Shown: in pieces, positions 52,586 through 61,483 of the stretch
Numbering within the stretch: position 1 is the stretch's first letter
Layout: every line of letters starts with the position of its first letter
From: Pseudomonadota bacterium
GTDB taxonomy: Bacteria > Pseudomonadota > Alphaproteobacteria > Sneathiellales > Sneathiellaceae
Reading direction: 5' to 3'
DNA length: 64,000 nt
NCBI GenBank assembly: GCA_024743055.1
Contig: JANSXH010000017.1
Coordinates: forward strand, 16,592-80,591
Notes under the pieces: generated by a model
Database searches by the model: none
Seen by the model: only the letters and a program-made list of their open reading frames with translations
Told to the model about the DNA's origin: nothing
Program-made: the position numbers and the translations under genes

Positions 52586-53557
52586 ATGGCAGACAGAAAC
52601 AGACATGTCAAAATTGTTGAGCGGGTGTCTACTCGGCTGAAGCTAAAGCAGCTCAGGTTGTTGGTAGCGATTGCCGAGCAATCCAGCATTTTGCATGCCG
52701 CCGAGGAGCTGTTTATTTCGCAACCGGCGGCCACCAAACTGCTCAAGGATCTGGAGACGGATTTCAACGTCCGCCTGTTTGACAGAACAAATCGGGGGGT
52801 TGTCCCAACGGAATTTGGAGAGGCGTTGGTACGCCATGGCAAGCTCATCCTGGCTCAGATTTCCCATGCGGCGCAGGAACTGGATGATTTGAACGAGGGC
52901 CTTGGGGGGCGAGTGGTTGTTGGCACCTTGCTGACCGCCTCAGCCCAGTTGTTGCCAACCACCATTGAACAGGTTCATCGGCAGCGCCCCAATGTCAGCA
53001 TCATTGTTCGAGATGGCACCAATGATTTCCTGATGCCGCTTTTGCATACGGGGGAGCTGGATATGGTGGTCGGGCGTCTGGCGGAATACCGATATCGCGA
53101 AGATCTGGTTCAGGAGGCATTGTTCACAGAGCAGGTGGTGATCGTTTGTCGCGCCGATCATGAACGGTCGAAAGCCGGGCAGGCCAGACTTGAGGATCTG
53201 CTCTTATGTGACTGGATTTTGCCGCCTCGACCAACAACCTTGCGGCGCCAGATAGAAAAGGAGTTTTTTGACAAAGGGTTGCCGCCACCCTCGAACCCCG
53301 TCGAATGTGTCTCGTTTTTGACAAATCGGGCGCTTCTTCTGGAGACTGATATGATCGGGATTTTCCCCTATCATGTGGTGCAAAAAGAAGTGGAAAGAGG
53401 GGAACTGGCTGTCATCAACTGTCCATTAAAAATTTCCAACAGCCCTGTGGGAGTTTCCTATCGCAGTGAGGAAACTCTGTCGGCGGCCGCGAAGGAATTC
53501 CTGATCGCCCTCCGGGAAGCGGCAAAGACACTGGGCTCCCCCGCCTTGCCGGGCTAG
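52586..53557 (+). CDS. LysR-type transcriptional regulator
   Basis: A 323-residue LysR protein with a longer N terminus than usual: the HTH lies at about residues 17-75 (KLKQLRLLVAIAEQSSILHA, then LFISQPAATKLLKDLETDFN). The effector domain begins near GGRVVVGTLLTASAQLLP at residue 108. It resembles the group that includes regulators of aromatic catabolism. It is divergent from the dioxygenase-TRAP operon with a 127-base gap, so it is the likely regulator of that operon. The gap contains a TATAAC/GTTATA inverted repeat spaced 24 bases apart (52529-52564). Convergent with the aspartate dehydrogenase gene. Confidence 0.9.
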   Translation: MADRNRHVKIVERVSTRLKLKQLRLLVAIAEQSSILHAAEELFISQPAATKLLKDLETDFNVRLFDRTNRGVVPTEFGEALVRHGKLILAQISHAAQELDDLNEGLGGRVVVGTLLTASAQLLPTTIEQVHRQRPNVSIIVRDGTNDFLMPLLHTGELDMVVGRLAEYRYREDLVQEALFTEQVVIVCRADHERSKAGQARLEDLLLCDWILPPRPTTLRRQIEKEFFDKGLPPPSNPVECVSFLTNRALLLETDMIGIFPYHVVQKEVERGELAVINCPLKISNSPVGVSYRSEETLSAAAKEFLIALREAAKTLGSPALPG

Positions 53558-53563
53558 GTCTTT

Positions 53564-54367
53564 CTATATTTGAATAGGTTGGAGCCGACGTTTTAACTCG
53601 GCGACAATACTCATGGCCGCTAAGGCAGAGGACTTTGGATTGTTTGGCAAGGTGTTGCCTTGAACCGTTATGGAGACCTTCCCAAAGCTCCCTTCAGCTA
53701 CAATCTCGTGGGTATTTTGGCTCACATCAGGATCGGCGAGCAATCGGACTTCCGTCTTGTCCATCCCAACGCCGACCAGGGCGAGGGTCGCCGCCACATT
53801 GGCATTGGTGGGATAAAGGGTGGCCGCCTCTCTTGCGGTGCCGTTGAAATGTTCAAAGGGTTCGGTCAGTGTCTCCAGATCGCAGACGGTTTCGGCGCGG
53901 GAGCCCCGCCATCCCTTTGGTGGTTTGCGACCTGTATAGACGACCTTGTCCAGATCTCCCGTCGCGGCTGCGGCGATCACATCGGTACCGCCGATTGCTC
54001 CGGGTAGCAGGGTAAGCGGAACATTCCCGGCCTTGGCACATGCCTCCAGCTCAAGCGCGAAACCGGCGTCAGCCAGAGCGCCCGTTGAGATCGACAGGAC
54101 TTCAATTCCGGCTTTCAAGGCGGCTGGACCATGGCTTTTCAGGCCTTCATGGCCGGCACAGTCGATCAGCACATCCGGCGTTGGGTCCAATTGATCCACC
54201 GTGGTGACGACGGTAAACCGTCCATCGGCATAGGCGGCGGCCCTGGCAAGGGACGCCTCCCGGCAGAGGAGGGAGGTCATGTCAAAAAGCGGCTCCGCCA
54301 AAACTGCCGTAATCACATGGTCGGCAATGGCGCCATATCCGATGACGGCAACATTTAACTTGGACAT
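53564..54367 (-). CDS. nadX: Aspartate dehydrogenase
   Basis: A 267-residue NAD(P)-dependent L-aspartate dehydrogenase producing iminoaspartate or oxaloacetate plus ammonia. The Rossmann site is VAVIGYGAIADHVITAVL near residue 6. Conserved parts seen: VLIDCAGHEGLKSHG near residue 66, LLPGAIGGTDVIAAAATG near residue 120, NANVAATLALVGVG near residue 188 and the catalytic His in QNTHEIVAEG near residue 218. Iminoaspartate is a quinolinate precursor, as is the product of the neighbouring dioxygenase, though nadA/nadC are not here. It is also a common member of TRAP-linked catabolic clusters in proteobacteria. The ATG at 54367 begins directly at the first strand. Confidence 0.87.
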   Translation of the reverse strand: MSKLNVAVIGYGAIADHVITAVLAEPLFDMTSLLCREASLARAAAYADGRFTVVTTVDQLDPTPDVLIDCAGHEGLKSHGPAALKAGIEVLSISTGALADAGFALELEACAKAGNVPLTLLPGAIGGTDVIAAAATGDLDKVVYTGRKPPKGWRGSRAETVCDLETLTEPFEHFNGTAREAATLYPTNANVAATLALVGVGMDKTEVRLLADPDVSQNTHEIVAEGSFGKVSITVQGNTLPNNPKSSALAAMSIVAELKRRLQPIQI

Positions 54368-54538
54368 CTCTTTAGGCCCCTCCTGAAGCTTCTGGTCCTC
54401 TATAATATAGATATCAGGGTCTCTGGCTATTTAAATTGGTTATAGCAAGTTTAGAATTTTTGAGTTGCGGTTTTTCTCGAGCCGGACAAGGTTGTTGGCA
54501 TCGCCTAGGGTCTCTTTGGTCCTGACGGTGCGGGGGAA

Positions 54539-56746
54539 TTGGGGTTAAACGAGGTCGGAAACTTGCTGGATAGATTAGGTGAAGGCACCAATAAAAGCCG
54601 CCCTGCATACCAGGGGCAGCCCGTCCTCCGGCGGGAAGATGACCGGCTCATCACCGGGCGAGGCTGCTTTGTTGGTGACGTCCCGCTGGAAAATCCGCTG
54701 CATCTTGCCTTCGCCCGCAGTCCTGTCGCTATCGGCCGTCTTGCGCTAGGAAATCTCGATGAGATACAGGAGCTGGAGGGTGTTACAACAGCCTTTGAAG
54801 GTCGGCATGTATCGGATTTGGGATCTCTCTCTGTCAGCACCGTGCTTGAGAAGGTTGGTTTCGTGCCGTTTCCCATCCTCGCTGAGGACATGGTGCAATT
54901 TGTCGGTCAGCCCATAGCGGCAATTTTGGCCGAAACGCCGGATGCTGCTCTCGACGCAATTGAAGCTTACTATGCTGAAATAGAGACAGACGGATTTGAG
55001 CCGATCTTGGCGCCCAACGGATCAAAGAAGGATCAGGACGTCATTTATTCGGGTCATTGGCAGGACGGCGACATCTCAAGCGCCTTTGACAGGGCTGATC
55101 ATGTGGTTGAGGTCGAGATATCGCACTCCCGTCTGGCTCCCTCTCCCATGGAAAACCGGGCGATTGCCGTAGAATACTTGCCGGCCACAGACAGCGTCAA
55201 AATCTGGCTTTCGACGCAGACACCCCATCGGGCGCGTAGCGAGCTCTCCGAAATTCTCGACCGGCCAGCTGAGCAGATCCATGTCATTGCTCCGGATGTT
55301 GGTGGCGCCTTTGGTATGAAAGCTTCTCTGTATCCTGAAGAAATCATGGCGGTATGGTCGGCCTTCGATTTGCAAAGATCCGTCCGCTGGACCTCAACAA
55401 GAAATGAGGACCTGCTATCCGCTTCTCATGGGCGCGGTATTCATTCAGCCGCAAAACTGGCCTTCTCGAGCGATGGAAAGTTTGAGGGCTTGATCGCCGA
55501 GGCAACTGCGCCCTTGGGTGCCTGGCTAACCACAAGCTCCGCCATCCCTGGCTGGAATGCCGCGCGCATCTTGCCGGGCCCATATGATATCCCAAATTAT
55601 GATATTCAGACAAAAGGCCAACTTACCAACACAGCGCCGGTCGGGATTTATCGCGGCGCCGGCCGTCCCGAAGCCGCGATGCTGATGGAGCGGTTGGTCG
55701 AGAAAGCCGCTCAACAACTTGGCCTCGATCCAGGGAAGTTACGAGAGAAAAACCTCCTCACCCCGGATCAGTTAGGACAACGACGACAGACGGGTGTTCT
55801 ACTGGATTCTGGTAATTATCCTGAGGGACTAAAGTCTCTTTTATCGGCAGCAGATTACAAGGTGGCAAAAGCCCGGCAGGCCGAAAGGCGGGCGCAAGGA
55901 GAATATGTCGGCCTCGGCATCTCCTTCTTTGTTGAACCAAGTGGAACCGGATGGGAATCAGCCCGTGTTTGCCTCAATCCCGATGGCTCGGTTGACGTTT
56001 ATACAGGCGGGAGTACCCAGGGCCATGGACGAGAAACAGCCTACGCCCAGATCGTCGGCGATGTATTTTCCTGTGACCTCGATAAGATCACTGTGACAGC
56101 GGGGAACACGGAGGTTTGCCCGGCTGGAATAGGGGCTTTGGCCAGTCGAAGCACGGCGATAGGCGGCAGCGCCGTATTAAAAGCAGCTCAAGAAGTATTA
56201 CAAAAAATGGGCGGGAGAAGCCATCCCCAAGAGCCAGTGGAGGCGACAGTTATTTACGACTGTGAAGGGGAAGCCTGGGGCTACGGCTGCTACTTCACCC
56301 AGCTCACCATCGACCCGCCAACCGGAGAAATGAGCATTGAAAAAATAGTCTGCGTCGATGACGCAGGCACTGTCATCAATCCCATGTTTGTAGAAGGGCA
56401 GATATTTGGCGGTCTCGTACAGGGGTTAGGAGAAGCTACTCTGGAGCAGATCGTTTACAATGAGGAGGGGCAGTTAGTGACCGGCTCTCTGATGGACTAC
56501 GGTTTACCGCGTGCAAGCGATATACCGGGGATCACTCTGGAGCAACGCCACACACAATCGCCACAAAATCCCCTCGGGAGCAAAGGCGTTGGCGAGGCCG
56601 GAACCATCGGTCTGCCACCCGCCATACTCAATGCGGCGCTGGATGCTCTGGCGCCTTTAGGCGTTACGGATCTGACGATGCCCCTTACAAGCAACAATAT
56701 TTGGCAAGCCATTCAGGATGCCCAGCAATCAGGAAAGCAAAAATGA
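54539..56746 (+). CDS. Xanthine dehydrogenase-family molybdopterin-binding subunit without partners
   Basis: A 735-residue molybdenum hydroxylase large subunit. It starts with RREDDRLITGRGCFVGD near residue 31, shows VGGAFGMKASLYPEE near residue 256 and YRGAGR near residue 370, the form II active-site loop (CO dehydrogenase form I would read YRCSFR). The catalytic Glu is in GVGEAG near residue 685. Substrates are N-heterocycles or aldehydes. No iron-sulfur or FAD subunit gene lies next to it, which such enzymes need, so partners must come from elsewhere. Start is TTG at 54539 (GGGGGAA upstream); no ATG lies nearby in frame. It overlaps the next gene by four bases. Confidence 0.83.
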   Translation: MGLNEVGNLLDRLGEGTNKSRPAYQGQPVLRREDDRLITGRGCFVGDVPLENPLHLAFARSPVAIGRLALGNLDEIQELEGVTTAFEGRHVSDLGSLSVSTVLEKVGFVPFPILAEDMVQFVGQPIAAILAETPDAALDAIEAYYAEIETDGFEPILAPNGSKKDQDVIYSGHWQDGDISSAFDRADHVVEVEISHSRLAPSPMENRAIAVEYLPATDSVKIWLSTQTPHRARSELSEILDRPAEQIHVIAPDVGGAFGMKASLYPEEIMAVWSAFDLQRSVRWTSTRNEDLLSASHGRGIHSAAKLAFSSDGKFEGLIAEATAPLGAWLTTSSAIPGWNAARILPGPYDIPNYDIQTKGQLTNTAPVGIYRGAGRPEAAMLMERLVEKAAQQLGLDPGKLREKNLLTPDQLGQRRQTGVLLDSGNYPEGLKSLLSAADYKVAKARQAERRAQGEYVGLGISFFVEPSGTGWESARVCLNPDGSVDVYTGGSTQGHGRETAYAQIVGDVFSCDLDKITVTAGNTEVCPAGIGALASRSTAIGGSAVLKAAQEVLQKMGGRSHPQEPVEATVIYDCEGEAWGYGCYFTQLTIDPPTGEMSIEKIVCVDDAGTVINPMFVEGQIFGGLVQGLGEATLEQIVYNEEGQLVTGSLMDYGLPRASDIPGITLEQRHTQSPQNPLGSKGVGEAGTIGLPPAILNAALDALAPLGVTDLTMPLTSNNIWQAIQDAQQSGKQK

Positions 56747-57693
56747 AATATCGTAAGAATGAAGCCAAAGAATATTCTAGGGAATATATGCGTGGAATTT
56801 GGGCCGCCGCCCTCAATCCTATGCGCGATGATTTCTTAATCGATGAAGAAGGGCTTCGACGTAATATCCGGCACTGGACTGAGGACTTAAAGATCCAGGG
56901 ATTATTTATTGCCGGCAAGCAAGGAGAGTTCTTCTCCATGTCCGTCGAAGAAAGAAAACGCAATTTCGAACTTGCTGTTGAGGCCTGTGAGGGCAAGGCA
57001 GGGACAATCATGTCATGCTCGGATCAGAATTTTGACACCGTAATAGATCTTGCCAAACATGCCCAGAATATCGGCGCCGACTATATAGTTGTCCATGCGC
57101 CGATCCTGCATTTTATCCATGATCAGGATGACACGGTCTATAATTACTATAAGGAAATTTGTGATCGTGTGGATATCGGCATTGCCATGTGGAGCCATCC
57201 GGATAGCGGTTATCTGATGAGCCCTGAGCTCTGCGCCCGCGTTGCCGAGCTTCCTAACATCATGGCCATAAAATATTCTGTGCCAAGGGAGATGTATTCC
57301 AAACTGACTGAGCTAGTTGGTGACAAAATCCTGGTGAGTACTGCGTCCGAGGAAGAATGGCTCGATAATATCATCGATCTCAACTGGCAGCTATATCTCT
57401 GCTCCTCCCCGCCCTATTTGTTGCAGACAAAGATCAACCTCAGAATGCATGAGTATACCGAGCTGGCTTTCGCAGGAGAATTTGATAAGGCGAGGGCGGT
57501 GCGCGATAGCCTGGATCCTGTTCGCGAAGCATTGAAATTAACGCGGCCAGGCGGTAAACCCCAGGCTCATCAGAAATACTGGCAGGAGCTGCTGGGTCAG
57601 GCGGGAGGACCGGTGCGTCCGCCTCTTTTGCAACTGACGGAGGACGAGAAGGCTCTGACAAAAGAGGCGTTTGAGGGTTGCGGCCTGAGGTAA
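56743..57693 (+). CDS. Dihydrodipicolinate synthase-family protein, divergent active site
   Basis: A 316-residue TIM-barrel protein of the DapA/aldolase family. The Schiff-base lysine is kept (MAIKYSV, Lys177). Two other usual features are changed: GTTGE is replaced by GKQGE (near residue 58), and the PYY loop with the catalytic Tyr is replaced by HAPILHF near residue 118. The ATG overlaps the stop of the molybdenum hydroxylase gene as ATGA, showing coupling and fixing the start against an in-frame TTG at 56701. It is unlikely to be the lysine-pathway enzyme; a retro-aldol or hydratase role on a ring-derived 2-oxo acid is a guess. Confidence 0.78.
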   Translation: MKYRKNEAKEYSREYMRGIWAAALNPMRDDFLIDEEGLRRNIRHWTEDLKIQGLFIAGKQGEFFSMSVEERKRNFELAVEACEGKAGTIMSCSDQNFDTVIDLAKHAQNIGADYIVVHAPILHFIHDQDDTVYNYYKEICDRVDIGIAMWSHPDSGYLMSPELCARVAELPNIMAIKYSVPREMYSKLTELVGDKILVSTASEEEWLDNIIDLNWQLYLCSSPPYLLQTKINLRMHEYTELAFAGEFDKARAVRDSLDPVREALKLTRPGGKPQAHQKYWQELLGQAGGPVRPPLLQLTEDEKALTKEAFEGCGLR

Positions 57694-57750
57694 AAAAAGA
57701 TTGGTGAGTTAGAGCTCGGCTCATCTATTTTTTTGGAAAGAAACCGCCAC

Positions 57751-58686
57751 CTAATAATGTCGATCTTTCGACGGTTGGATGCCATATCTTTTTTTGTAGC
57801 TCCGGCTCAGCGTTTCCACATTAGCAAAGCCACACTGCATACCGATATCGCCAACGGAAGCTGGGGAGTTTTTTAGCAGCGCTCGAGCGTTTTCCAGCCG
57901 TAGATTGAGATAATATCGCGCTGGGGTCTCGCCAAAAAACTTCAGGAATTTTCGCCGTAACTGCCAGTTTTTAAGTTCAGTTCGGCGTGCGAGTTCAGAA
58001 ATGGACAACGGTTTATCCAAGGTATCCCGCATGATTTCAACCGCCAGAGCCAGGCGCCGATCCAGCCGGGCGACAGACCAGTCCTGGCCCAGCTCGATTT
58101 GGGCGAGGGAGGTTGTCAAAGGTCGGTAATTGATGGCCTCAGCAACTGCATTGGAGAGTTTTTTGTCTTCAAAATGGGCGATCAGCGCAAGTGTCATATC
58201 CAAGGTCGCGACACCGCCGGCGCTTGAACAGAAGCTATCGGAAAAATCAAACAACCGATCAATAAAAACTTCAGCGGGATGTGAGTCACGAATGGCCTTC
58301 AGGCTTTCATGGTGGACCGCCGCTTTTCGGTTTTTTAGTAACCCGGACTTTGCGAACAACAACGCCCCCGTATCAACGCAGCCCATTAATATGCCTCTTG
58401 CCGATTGCCGCCGTACATAATTGATGGCGGGTTGGGTCACTGCTTTCTCTGGGTGGTAGGAGGTGAGTGCAAGCAGGATGTCAGGCGAAAAGTCGCTTTG
58501 AAAATCGTAATCAGCAGAAATTTCAATGCTGCTGGAGGAGGAGACAGGCTCTCCGGTTGCCGTAATCAGGCTCCACTCAAAGACCGGCTGGCGGCTTTCC
58601 CTGTTGGCAATACGCAAGGGTTCAATGATCGACGAAAGCGATATCATGGGAAAGCCATCAAACAACAGGATGCCGATATGTTTCAT
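57751..58686 (-). CDS. GlxA-family transcriptional regulator of the carnitine genes (CdhR-like)
   Basis: A 311-residue regulator with DJ-1/PfpI-like N-terminal domain (residues 4-170; ILLFDGFPMISLSSIIEPLR, GCVDTGALLFAKSGLL) and AraC HTH at residues 205-311 (LSISELARRTELKNWQLRRK, then VGDIGMQCGFANVETLSRSYKKRYG). It is divergent from the second gamma-butyrobetaine hydroxylase and the neighbouring carnitine genes, the same setting as CdhR of Pseudomonas, which answers to carnitine. The 102-base gap has an AATATTAC/GTAATATT inverted repeat that could be its site. Direct ligand evidence is lacking. Confidence 0.86.
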   Translation of the reverse strand: MKHIGILLFDGFPMISLSSIIEPLRIANRESRQPVFEWSLITATGEPVSSSSSIEISADYDFQSDFSPDILLALTSYHPEKAVTQPAINYVRRQSARGILMGCVDTGALLFAKSGLLKNRKAAVHHESLKAIRDSHPAEVFIDRLFDFSDSFCSSAGGVATLDMTLALIAHFEDKKLSNAVAEAINYRPLTTSLAQIELGQDWSVARLDRRLALAVEIMRDTLDKPLSISELARRTELKNWQLRRKFLKFFGETPARYYLNLRLENARALLKNSPASVGDIGMQCGFANVETLSRSYKKRYGIQPSKDRHY

Positions 58687-58718
58687 GATCTAAGCCTTTT
58701 TGTCATTTTGGATCAATG

Positions 58719-58765
58719 AATATTACTTTTACAACAAACTCATTTGTGCCCTCCAGTGTAATATT
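58719..58765. promoter_or_regulatory. Inverted repeat in the divergent carnitine promoter
   Basis: AATATTAC (58719-58726) and GTAATATT (58758-58765) are perfect 8-base inverted copies with 31 bases between. They lie in the gap between the GlxA-type regulator and the hydroxylase gene. Both arms could be bound by the regulator or mark two promoters; this is untested. Confidence 0.35.
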
Positions 58766-58788
58766 TTTTTACAAACAGGAGACGCGCC

Positions 58789-60018
58789 ATGACTTCTTCT
58801 AACATTTCTGAACTGTCTGATATTTATACCCTTGATGTGCCCGATATGGACATATGGCCCAAGGCAGAAAAAATCCTAACGGCTCGCGTTTCTTCAGGAG
58901 ATATTTATGTGGATTGGGAGGATGGCAGGGTCAGCCGCTTCCAGGCGTTGTGGCTCCGTGAACAATGCCCATGCATTCAGTGCCATAGTGAAATCACTCG
59001 TGAAACTCTTTTCGATATCACTGATTTATCTATCGATGTGCAGGCAAAAATTTGTGTTCTTGATGCGGATGGATACCTGATTGTTCAATGGGATCAGGAT
59101 GGACATGAAAGCCGATATCATCCTGGCTGGCTCCGCGCCAACTGTTATGATGATTGGGCACGTACGGGCCGTGAAACCGGGAAGCCAACCTGGGATAAAG
59201 ACTTTGAGATCCCGGCGTTTGAAGCTGGTGGTGTCCTTGAGGACGACGATCAATTATATGACTGGCTTGTTGCCCTCGACAGATATGGATTAACCCGCCT
59301 TTACAACGCCTCCACAGATACGGGGACAGTTGAGAAAGTGGCTAACCGAATTGGCCAAATCCGGCCCTCCAATTTTGGCAGTATTTTCGAGGTGGTATCG
59401 AGACCAGACGCCAATTCAAATGCCTATTTATCCGTAGAACTCCCATTGCATATGGATCTTCCGACACGGGAAACTCCACCAGGGCTTCAATTTCTGCATT
59501 GCATTGTAAATGACGCCGAGGGTGGAGAGAGCCTGTTTGCCGATGCTTTTCATGTTGCCAAATTTCTGAAGCAAACAGCGCCGGAAGTGTATGAGATTGT
59601 TACTACAGTTGACTATCCCTTTCGGAACAGAGCTCTAGACTGTGACTATCGGACAGCTGGGCCGCTTATTCGCCTTGATGCCGATGGTCATCCCGTTGAG
59701 TCGCGTATCAACACGTTTCTAACGGCACCAATTACGCATCTTCCGCATGACCAACTGAAAAAAGCCTTGGAAGCCCGGCATCATCTGATGAGGCTTGTCA
59801 AGGAAGACAGGTTCCGGGTGCAGTTTAAATTGAGGCCGGGAGAAATTGTCGCCTTTGACAATCGCAGGGCCCTGCATGCCCGTACGGAGTTTTTTCCAAA
59901 CACGGGCAACCGCCTGCTCGAAGGATGCTATCTGGATAGGGATGACCTTCATTCCGCTTTGAATATGCAGGCAAGAAGAAAACGATGCGAGGCCATTAGG
60001 AAGTCTGAAGCGACTTGA
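58789..60018 (+). CDS. Gamma-butyrobetaine hydroxylase-like dioxygenase, second copy
   Basis: A 409-residue TauD/GBBH-family 2-oxoglutarate dioxygenase with DUF971 zinc domain, hydroxylating gamma-butyrobetaine to carnitine. The zinc motif CPCIQC lies near residue 63. The fourth ligand position seen as WLHEH in the first copy is WLRANC here. Iron ligands are HMD in LPLHMDLPTRE near residue 222 and the distal His in RRALHAR near residue 364. AGGAGAC precedes the ATG. It is flanked by the regulator and by carnitine dehydrogenase, so here the role in carnitine metabolism is strongly supported. It overlaps the 3' end of the dehydrogenase gene by 23 bases. Confidence 0.9.
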   Translation: MTSSNISELSDIYTLDVPDMDIWPKAEKILTARVSSGDIYVDWEDGRVSRFQALWLREQCPCIQCHSEITRETLFDITDLSIDVQAKICVLDADGYLIVQWDQDGHESRYHPGWLRANCYDDWARTGRETGKPTWDKDFEIPAFEAGGVLEDDDQLYDWLVALDRYGLTRLYNASTDTGTVEKVANRIGQIRPSNFGSIFEVVSRPDANSNAYLSVELPLHMDLPTRETPPGLQFLHCIVNDAEGGESLFADAFHVAKFLKQTAPEVYEIVTTVDYPFRNRALDCDYRTAGPLIRLDADGHPVESRINTFLTAPITHLPHDQLKKALEARHHLMRLVKEDRFRVQFKLRPGEIVAFDNRRALHARTEFFPNTGNRLLEGCYLDRDDLHSALNMQARRKRCEAIRKSEAT

Positions 60019-61474
60019 TACCAGCACCAGCAAAATCAGGGATGGGCAATTTTTGATGATAGTCCCAAATTTCGGTGAGATTTTCAGAAAGAACCTCCCC
60101 GAATTCGCAGGCTTTGTTTTCCGTAATATTGACCGACATCAACATTTGCTCAGCCGTTGCGAGAACAGAGCTGTCCTGCTCCCGAGTGATGACATGAAGG
60201 ACCCTAAACCGCTTGCTGTCCAAGCCGAGTAAATGCGTTGTGACATAAATTTCCTCGCCTCGCTTGCCTTCCTGAAGGTGCCGGATGTGGGTTTCCAGTG
60301 TATAAATGGAAAACCCGGATTTGACATAACTGTCGGTCATTCCGATTATATCGAGGAGCTTATCCGTCGTTTCCCCAAAAACCTGAAGATAGCGATGTTC
60401 CGTCATATGGCCATTGTAATCAATCCAGTCGGATTTGATTTTTGTGCGGTGGAGGAGCAGGGGCCTGCTATAGTCTAGCTGAGACTTTGGGGCATTGGAT
60501 TTAAGCTTGGCTTCATAGTCTGAAAGGGTTTCGCCGGCGCCCCAGTCAATTCGCTGCAAGGACTTGAGGATCCTGACCAGACCATTGTCTCGGATTTTCT
60601 CAAGCTCCTGGATTGAGAGATCGCCTGCCTGTTCATCTGATTGCTCCGTAATCCTTCCGATCAGCCCATCATCCAGTTCCGGTACATCCATCAGCTTGGT
60701 CCAGGGCCATTTCAATGAGGGACCGAATTGCGAAAGGAAATGACGCATACCTGCATCGCCGCCAGCAATTCGGTAAACCTGAAAAGTTCCCATCATCGCC
60801 CACCGCAATCCGGCCCCGTAGCGGATGGCGTCATCTATTTCTTCAACAGTGGCGATGCCATCCTTGACCAGCCATAAAGCTTCCCGCCAATAAGCCTCAA
60901 GAAGTCGGTCGGCAATAAAGGCATCGATCTCTTTCTTAAGGATCAAGGGCTTCATACCAATATCCCGATAGAAATCGGCCGCGGCATTTTTTTTATCTTC
61001 TGATGTCAGATCACCACCGCAAATTTCTACGAGCGGCAAAAGGTAGACGGGATTGAAGGGATGGCCGACCAAAAAGCGTTCCGGATGCTTTAGATCCGCT
61101 TGTAACTCAGTCGGGAGCAAACCTGATGTTGAGGAACAAATCAGTGTGTTTTCGGGCGCATGTTGGTCTATCTCTGCCAGTATCTTCTTCTTTAATTCGA
61201 AATTTTCGGGTACGTTTTCCTGAATAAAATCAGAATTTTCGACAGCTTCCCTAATGTCAGATGTAAGATTTAAGACTCCTATCTTTGGACGATCTACGTC
61301 TAACAGATCGTCATAAGCCCGTTCAGCATTGGCGATGATCCTATTGACCTTTGAGAGGGCCGTATCGTCAGGGTCATAGAGTGTGACATCAAGGCCGTTG
61401 AGTAAAAAACGGGCGACCCAGCCGCCGCCAATAACGCCGCCGCCTATAACGGCAACTTTCGAAAATTCAGCCAT
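59996..61474 (-). CDS. lcdH: Carnitine 3-dehydrogenase fused to a thioesterase domain
   Basis: A 492-residue two-domain enzyme. The N-terminal 3-hydroxyacyl-CoA-dehydrogenase-like part starts VIGGGVIGGGWVARFLL near residue 9, with the catalytic His in VGHPFNPVYLLPLVEI near residue 137. The C-terminal part, from about residue 340 (SDWIDYNGHMTEHRYLQVFG), is a hotdog thioesterase. This fusion is known for L-carnitine breakdown in Sinorhizobium, where the thioesterase splits betainyl-CoA from the BKACE reaction. It lies nine bases after the BKACE gene in one operon. The 3' end overlaps the convergent hydroxylase gene by 23 bases. Confidence 0.93.
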   Translation of the reverse strand: MAEFSKVAVIGGGVIGGGWVARFLLNGLDVTLYDPDDTALSKVNRIIANAERAYDDLLDVDRPKIGVLNLTSDIREAVENSDFIQENVPENFELKKKILAEIDQHAPENTLICSSTSGLLPTELQADLKHPERFLVGHPFNPVYLLPLVEICGGDLTSEDKKNAAADFYRDIGMKPLILKKEIDAFIADRLLEAYWREALWLVKDGIATVEEIDDAIRYGAGLRWAMMGTFQVYRIAGGDAGMRHFLSQFGPSLKWPWTKLMDVPELDDGLIGRITEQSDEQAGDLSIQELEKIRDNGLVRILKSLQRIDWGAGETLSDYEAKLKSNAPKSQLDYSRPLLLHRTKIKSDWIDYNGHMTEHRYLQVFGETTDKLLDIIGMTDSYVKSGFSIYTLETHIRHLQEGKRGEEIYVTTHLLGLDSKRFRVLHVITREQDSSVLATAEQMLMSVNITENKACEFGEVLSENLTEIWDYHQKLPIPDFAGAGIKSLQTS

Positions 61475-61483
61475 AAGGAACCC

